64,000 bases of DNA from Papio anubis (taxonomy: Eukaryota > Chordata > Mammalia > Primates > Cercopithecidae), in the NCBI RefSeq assembly GCF_008728515.1, contig NC_044980.1:35356290-35420289 (forward strand), in the 5' to 3' direction. The notes under the pieces are model-generated. The model saw only the letters and a program-made list of their open reading frames with translations, was not told the DNA's origin and made no database searches. The first letter of the stretch is position 1. Each line of letters starts with the position of its first letter. Below, piece by piece: positions 58,692 to 64,000 of the stretch. The position numbers and the translations under genes were made by a program.

Positions 58692-59297
58692 CAGTGCTGA
58701 CCAATAGAAATATAATGTGAGTTATATATATAAATTAGAAATTTCTACTATCTACACTGAAAGAAGCAAAAAGAAGCAAGTGAAATTAATTGTTTTCTTT
58801 GTCGCCCTGGCTGGAGTGCAGTGGCATGAACACAGCTCACTGCAGCCTTGACCTCCCGGGTTCAAGTGATCCTCCCATTTCAGGCTCCCAAGTAGCTGAG
58901 ACTATAGGTGCCCGCCATCATGCCCAGCTAATTTTTGTATTTTTTGTAGAGACTGGGACTGGGTTTTGCCTTGTTGCCCTGGCTGATCTCAAACTCCTGC
59001 ACTCAAGCAATCTGCCAACCTTGACCTTCCAAAGTGCTGGGATTACAAGTGTGAGCCATGGTGCCCAACCAAAATTAATTTCAACATATATTATTTAATT
59101 CAATATATCTGAAATATTACCATTACAACATGAAGTCAATATAAGTATTAATGAGATATTTTACATTTTGGGGGTACTAAGTTTTCAAAATCTATTGTAT
59201 ACATAACACATAAAACAGCGCATCTCAAATCCTACTAACTCTATTCAAGTGCTCAGTGGTTACATGTGGCTAGTGGTTACCATACTGGGCAGCACAG
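58692..59297. mobile_element. hAT-type MITE split by an AluJ
   Basis: Ends are inverted: 'cagtgctgaccaat' at 58692 against 'actgggcagcacag' at 59284-59297. The flanks 'ctttctaa' (58684-58691) and 'atttgtaa' (59298-59305) match at 6 of 8 bases, the 8-bp duplication expected of hAT elements. The interior ('gaccaatagaaatataatgt', 'aatgagatattttacatttt', 'catgtggctagtggttacca') is a familiar non-autonomous repeat whose name I am not sure of. Confidence 0.75.
58792..59070 (-). mobile_element. AluJ-like SINE
   Basis: Antisense old Alu ('actgcagccttgacctcccg', 'ttgtagagactgggactggg' with a short duplication). Flanked by 'aaattaatt' on both sides. Confidence 0.93.
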
Positions 59298-59404
59298 ATT
59301 TGTAACATAGAATTTGAAAACCTCACCCTCATAAATGAATCCTGTCATTCCAGGCTTTCACAGAATGTAGTTGGTACTACAAGAGAATGTGTTTCTCTGA
59401 AAAT

Positions 59405-59510
59405 GGTTAGGACTGGGAGTGCCAACTCTAGGTTCTGGTCTGGACTCTGTCATTTACTTGGATAACTTTGGGTAAACCACTAAATTTGGCAGTTTTATTT
59501 CCTGCATTTG
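59405..59510 (-). repeat. MIR SINE fragment
   Basis: 'ctctgtcatttacttggata' and 'actttgggtaaaccactaaa' match antisense MIR. Confidence 0.65.
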
Positions 59511-59652
59511 TCCTGGGGCTTAGCTAGCTCACAAGTCACAAAAAATAGGACTGGCCTCTTCAACTCAGTCTGTCTCATTGCCACCTCGCATCCCTAGGAA
59601 TAGGCCTAAGACCTGAGACAGAAACCCCTAGACATCCTACCTACGGTTGAAC

Positions 59653-59917
59653 TTTTTTTTTTTTTTTTTGAGACGGAGTCTTGCTCTGTCACCCAGGCTG
59701 GAGAACAATGGTACTATCTCAGCTCACTGCAAGCTCTGCCTCCCTGGTTCAAGCGATTCTCCTGCCTCAGCCTCCTGAGTAGATGGGACTACAGGCCAGC
59801 ACCACCACGCCCACTAATTTTTGTATTTTTAGTAGAGATGGGGTTTCACCAACTTCGTCAGGCTGGTCTCGTACTCCTGACCTCATGATCCACCCGCACA
59901 GGCCTCTCAAAGTGCCT
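59653..59917 (-). mobile_element. Alu SINE, 5' end missing
   Basis: Poly-T head, body, stops at 'caaagtgcc'. Flanks 'gttgaactttt' (59646) and 'ggtgaactttt' (59922) show a 5'-truncated insertion. Confidence 0.94.
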
Positions 59918-59958
59918 TTGTGGGTGAACTTTTAAAACAAGCCATGTTTTGAAGAAGA

Positions 59959-60116
59959 TTGATTGATTGATTTTGAGACGGAGTTTCGCTCTTGTCACCC
60001 AGGCTGGATGGAGTGCAGTGGTGCGATCTAGGCTCACAGCAACCTCTGCCTCCCGGGTCGAAGTGATTCTCCTGCCTCAGCCTCCTGAGTAGCTAGGATT
60101 ACAGGCATGTGCCGCT
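59959..60116 (-). mobile_element. Alu SINE fragment with (GATT)n head
   Basis: The head is a GATT microsatellite. The body runs to 'acaggcatgtgccgc', roughly half an element. Confidence 0.92.
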
Positions 60117-61169
60117 ATTTATTAATTGAGGTATCATGAACACTGTGGAGTTCTTGGAGTTTAACTCATCCTTTTCGTTTTTCACCCAGAGGTTATTCCA
60201 GTTTATGGAAATTTCATTCTTAGAATTTGAGTACTTTGAGTTACCCGATCCAGTCATTTCCAAATCTTGCCCCAACAACTTGGAACACACTCAGGGTCCA
60301 GATGCTGGTGGTTGGGGTTAGGGAAGAGAGAGGAGGAGGGGAAGCTAGAGGAAGGGTGAATCAGTGGCTCTGCCTCCCGACCCTTCAGGTTTATAACTGA
60401 TGTGTCATGCTGCTTGCTTCATCATGAGATTTGATTGGAACAAAGGGTTAAAAAAATTGAAACCCAGACCTCACCTCACTATTCAGTTTGGAGGAGAGGA
60501 TCTCCTACAATACCATATTTGCCCAACCTTGCACCACTCAGGTCTCCTGACCCCCAGTCTCCATGCATTTTTCTCTAATGTCACATGACCTATGCTGATT
60601 TCACCTGTTGATTATTAAGCGATTTTGAAGAATCTACTGGACTTCAGCAAACAAGTGAGGACAGGGGTAGGTATAAACTAGCCATCCTGCGTTAATTCTA
60701 TTTCAAGCAAGTGTGATCCTTCCTTCCTGGGGAGGCAGCGGAATGAGGAAAGAGGCTTGCATTTGCTTCTTCTATGACTCAAAAATGAACTGCCTCATAA
60801 TTCAATGGGAATTCCCTGCCTGGCCAAGGAAAAGGGGATTGTTAAGCATTCTGAAGTCTTTCTTCCCTGGTCTTTCAGCTTAGAATCAATCCATAGGCAC
60901 GACATTCACAGAAGATGGAATTTTACTCAGGAGCACAGCCCAAGTCTTGAATGTATGTTTTAACGCATAAACTAACTTCATTCTAACCTTACCCCCAGAT
61001 TACTATAATTGCATCCAATGTCCAAAAGTTATTCCAGCCACTAAGGTTGATTTGTGCTCAAGGCCCAGTTTCCACAGTTCACCCTGTTTTCTCAACCCAA
61101 AACTGAATTTTCTGTTGCTTTAAAAATTAGCATATTTTCTCAGTGCCTGTTTCTGACTTACAATAAACA
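60117..61169. other. Unassigned sequence, few repeats
   Basis: No gene or named repeat is visible. Confidence 0.4.
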
Positions 61170-61466
61170 ATGCCCAGACCTCCTGCCAAAAAAATGTCCA
61201 AACGCGAAATAGTTGCTATAATAGTCGTTTTTGTGATGGCAACTTTGAGCTGTGTGCTTTTAAATTATAATTACTTTTTTTCCTTACAAAAGATGTGTAT
61301 CTGTCTTGATTGCTGTAATTATGATTCTATACCAGCAAACAGTTATAAAACATTCATGTCATCACTGTGCTTCATAAAACTCATGCCCTTCAATAAGCTT
61401 CCTTTGGTGACTGTATTATGTTTGTGTTTAATCTGTGGCAGGGAAATCCTAATGAGAAGCCATTAA
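61170..61466 (+). other. Open frame of 98 codons with one predicted membrane segment
   Basis: ATG with A at -3. The first 13 residues are basic ('MPRPPAKKMSKRE'), followed by about 20 hydrophobic residues ('IVAIIVVFVMATLSCVLL'), then a cysteine-rich stretch and a second hydrophobic patch. I recognise no family. AT-rich non-coding DNA often gives such peptides, so I regard it as unproven. Confidence 0.15.
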
Positions 61467-61589
61467 TCACTGAGTGTATATGAAAATTTGTGTCCTTAAC
61501 TAAACAGACCAAAGTGGATATGGCAAGCCCGTTATTGGCATGACATGATTTAGAATCAGGAAAGCGACTTGAGAAAAACAATCTGGTCT

Positions 61590-61760
61590 AACCTAGTTTT
61601 ATGGATGACATTCAGAATTGGGAAGGGAGAGCATGTGGCTTAGTGACTGCACACATGGGACCAGGAGCCCAGAGATTGAGGTTCGAAACCTGAACTTGGC
61701 AGTAAGGAATTATGGCACAAACTGACTTGACTTCTGCATTCATCCTCGCTTCCCAGCTGT
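61590..61760 (-). repeat. MIR-like SINE fragment
   Basis: 'gagagcatgtggcttagtga' followed by 'ggaccaggagcccagagatt' and 'gaggttcgaaacctgaactt' matches the start of antisense MIR. Confidence 0.55.
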
Positions 61761-62384
61761 GATGTGTAGAATCCACACATTAAGGAGGTGCCTCACCCAG
61801 GGAGCTACTTGGGGGCAAGAAAAGGGGGACGCTGACAAAGGCTGTGACTCCCACTCACCCCACATTCAATTAGAGCAGCCACACTGGGATCTATTTTACA
61901 TTGTAATGATTGAAGAAGGAACTCATTGGCTTTTTTTTTTTCCTTTTAAGTTTGATGTTTACTGACTTCCATTCTCCAAGTCTTAGGATTGGAAATAGAC
62001 AGATGAACCCTCTCATGTTTGTGACTGTGTTGCATCTGCTTATTGGTGCAGCAACTCTTTTCTGAGCACCTTTCATTCTGGTTCCTGAGTAACCAGTAGT
62101 AATCCATACAGGCCCTGTGCTCAAGGACCCTACAGTCTAGACAGGGAGAATTGCAGCACAAAGTGGTAATGACTCTGGAAATTTAAACCCAGGGGGCCTT
62201 GGGAGCGCATAGAAAGGGCAACCAAGCCTGTTGGATTTGGAGAGTGGGAGAAGATTAGAGTTGACTCCCCAGAAGAAATGACAGATGGTAGGGCTTCCTT
62301 TTAATGTTCTTTCCTTTCTTTTCTGTCTTTAAAAAAACACCTGGGGACTTCTTTTGGGAAAAGATGAGAAATCAATATGAAGAA
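61761..62384. other. Unassigned sequence
   Basis: No gene or clear repeat. 62090-62170 ('caggccctgtgctcaaggac', 'cctacagtctag') may be an ancient-repeat trace. Confidence 0.35.
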
Positions 62385-62545
62385 CTCTTGTCTTAGCACT
62401 GACTATAATCCTCAGCGTGTTACTCAATCCCTACTGATCTCCAACATCTGGGTCTATAAGTAATAATAGAGTAGAATATACCTCAAAGTATTATCATGAA
62501 GATTAAATTAGATAATGTGTGTAGAAGTACTTATAAAACTATAAA
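62385..62545 (-). repeat. MIR SINE fragment
   Basis: 'gtgttactcaatccctactg', 'atcatgaagattaaattaga' and 'gtacttataaaactataaag' follow antisense MIR. Confidence 0.6.
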
Positions 62546-63149
62546 GCCTTATAAAAATGTCTGCTGAAGGCTTGAATTCCAATCAACCTACATAATCTTT
62601 CCCAGCTAAACTGATATTCTTGGTTCTACAAAGGCTTGACTCATGTTGAGCAACTGGGGAAAATGTCACTTTTCAATATAAATAATAATTGATAACAATA
62701 ATATGTGTGAAGCCTTCACTAAAAAGCAGACCCTCTTTAGCTTTAGAATGGAGAAAACATGTTGTTTTTTAAGGCATCATTATGTCCACCTGTTGGCTCG
62801 CTTGTGATAAAAAGAACAGTTGGTTTAACTTCTCGCCATGTGGGAATCTATCTCGGGGGGTTCCTCTTGCTGGTCTTCACCTTTGTGTTGGGGTTCCTTA
62901 GGTTTCTGCCCTTGCTCAGTCCTCTTCTGAAACCTCATCACAGGTCAAAACAGAAGAACTTGCTAGAGCCACATGCTGATAACTAACTTGAGTGAAGTGG
63001 GCAGGCCTAGTGGGCTGGAGAGTGCACACTCCACCTACAGTAGGCAGCCTTGGCTCAGTGTCAGCCGACCCCTTCAAGGGCCTCAGTATTCTCAAATGGT
63101 GAGTATTTTTCAATGTGAAAGTGAACTCACCCAGTTTGTAAATGCTCCT
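62546..63149. other. Unassigned sequence
   Basis: A 75-codon frame (62759-62986) has a hydrophobic middle but no recognised domain. Confidence 0.35.
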
Positions 63150-63610
63150 CCTGCCCCTTGACTTCCTAACCCAAGTCTTAGTCACTTCAAGGCTTTGCAT
63201 TTTACCTAAAATGAAAATTACTCCCCTGCTTAAATCCTGTGGCTGGCTCCCCGTTGACCAGGAGTGGAGTTCAAGTTGTAAATTTGGCCCCTACTGGCCT
63301 GTTCTCCAGCAGGAACCGCTACTGGCTCCCTGCCATGCCACGCTATGCCTGCTATGGGCAGGCACCTGCTAGAAACAGTATACACAATGTGGATCCAGGC
63401 GCGGCTGCTTCCCTCAAGTTGCTACCAGTCTTTTTGACAGACTAACTGGAAAATAGGCCTCAGCACACAGCAATCTCATAACTTTCTGTTGGGCCCTGTC
63501 CTGGCCCACTGCTTAATAATTACGATGTGTTTATGGGCTCCTTGAGGAAAGAACCTGGTATTTGGAGCACAGTGGTTGCTCAATGTTTGTTGAACGAATA
63601 AATGAATGTG
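63150..63610 (+). mobile_element. L2 LINE 3' part
   Basis: 'actcccctgcttaaatcctg', 'gtggctggctccccgttgac' and, at the 3' end, 'gggctccttgaggaaagaac' with 'ttgctcaatgtttgttgaac' are L2 in order. Confidence 0.75.
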
Positions 63611-64000
63611 ATAAAGTTAATTTTAGTTCACCTCTCTGTAGTTGGATGTTTTTAAGCTTCATGTGACTATGACTTTAAAATAAAACCCAGTTATTTAAAA
63701 ATTCAACTAACTAGACTTCACCACAGGTTTTTTTTATTGTTCTGCTTTTTACATTCATATTTAAGAAGAAAAAAAAATCAAGACAAAATGGAAGACTACT
63801 ACTACTACAACTACCACAATTTCTTCTACACCTACTGCCTCTAACACATCCACTGTTACACCCTGGGGTTAAGTCGGGTCCTGTTCATTGTCTTAGTATT
63901 CTACAATTTCCAAATTCTAGAAGGGGAATTGATATTCTGATGATCCTGAAATGCAAGCTATTTAAACAAGGATTGATTTTAAAACTGTCATTAAATTAAA
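63611..64000. other. Unassigned AT-rich sequence
   Basis: Contains a short imperfect ACT repeat (63794-63815). Nothing else is recognisable. Confidence 0.4.

Noticed and set aside
1..64000. Small RNA genes (tRNA, U6, Y RNA, 5S, 7SK)
   Set aside because: I looked for their conserved start and box sequences by eye on both strands and saw none apart from 7SL-derived Alu. A covariance-model search would be decisive.

Overview
This is a window of primate nuclear DNA made almost entirely of layered transposable elements. I found no intact protein-coding gene. At least 37 Alu elements or pieces are present on both strands, together with primate L1 insertions, many older L1M-type LINE-1 remnants, L2, MIR, Tigger and hAT DNA transposon fragments, MaLR-type LTRs and microsatellites. 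Alu restricts the source to primates. Two young Alus (4335-4624 and 24953-25224) carry variants I associate with Old World monkey AluY rather than human AluY: 'agatccggccactgc', 'gggcgaggtgg' and 'caggcttgagccacc'. I therefore infer a cercopithecid such as a macaque, baboon or guenon. That inference rests on family knowledge, not on a search.

Layout. 0-13 kb: old L1M pieces in both orientations, two L1 fragments placed head to head (1408-4735), a Tigger end (4780-5245), and a long degraded L1M (7267-11190 with related 3' sequence to about 12800), all peppered with Alus. 13.4-19.1 kb: one old minus-strand L1M split by a twin-primed primate L1, an Alu, an old L1 3' end and an LTR-like repeat, giving a readable insertion chronology. 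19-28 kb: dense Alus, a MER5A-like element and another minus-strand L1M. 28-37 kb: the emptiest part, mostly unassigned sequence with L2/MIR pieces and one exon-like island (35598-35842, minus). 37-39 kb: old L1M. 39.4-42.2 kb: a decayed hAT-superfamily transposase sequence on the minus strand, interrupted by an Alu and a primate L1. 44-54 kb: unassigned sequence, MIRs, two MLT1-like LTRs, and a processed pseudogene of ribosomal protein L39 (49233-49650) inserted in an L2. 54-64 kb: L2, MIR, a hAT-type MITE split by an Alu, and unassigned sequence.

No genes work together here. What can be read is insertion history: target-site duplications flank many elements and allow relative dating. The most interesting item is the transposase relic, recognisable from its zinc-finger end to its C-terminal dimerisation end despite many stops and frameshifts. 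Repeat subfamily names are given only where the sequence made me fairly confident; edges of old repeats are approximate.
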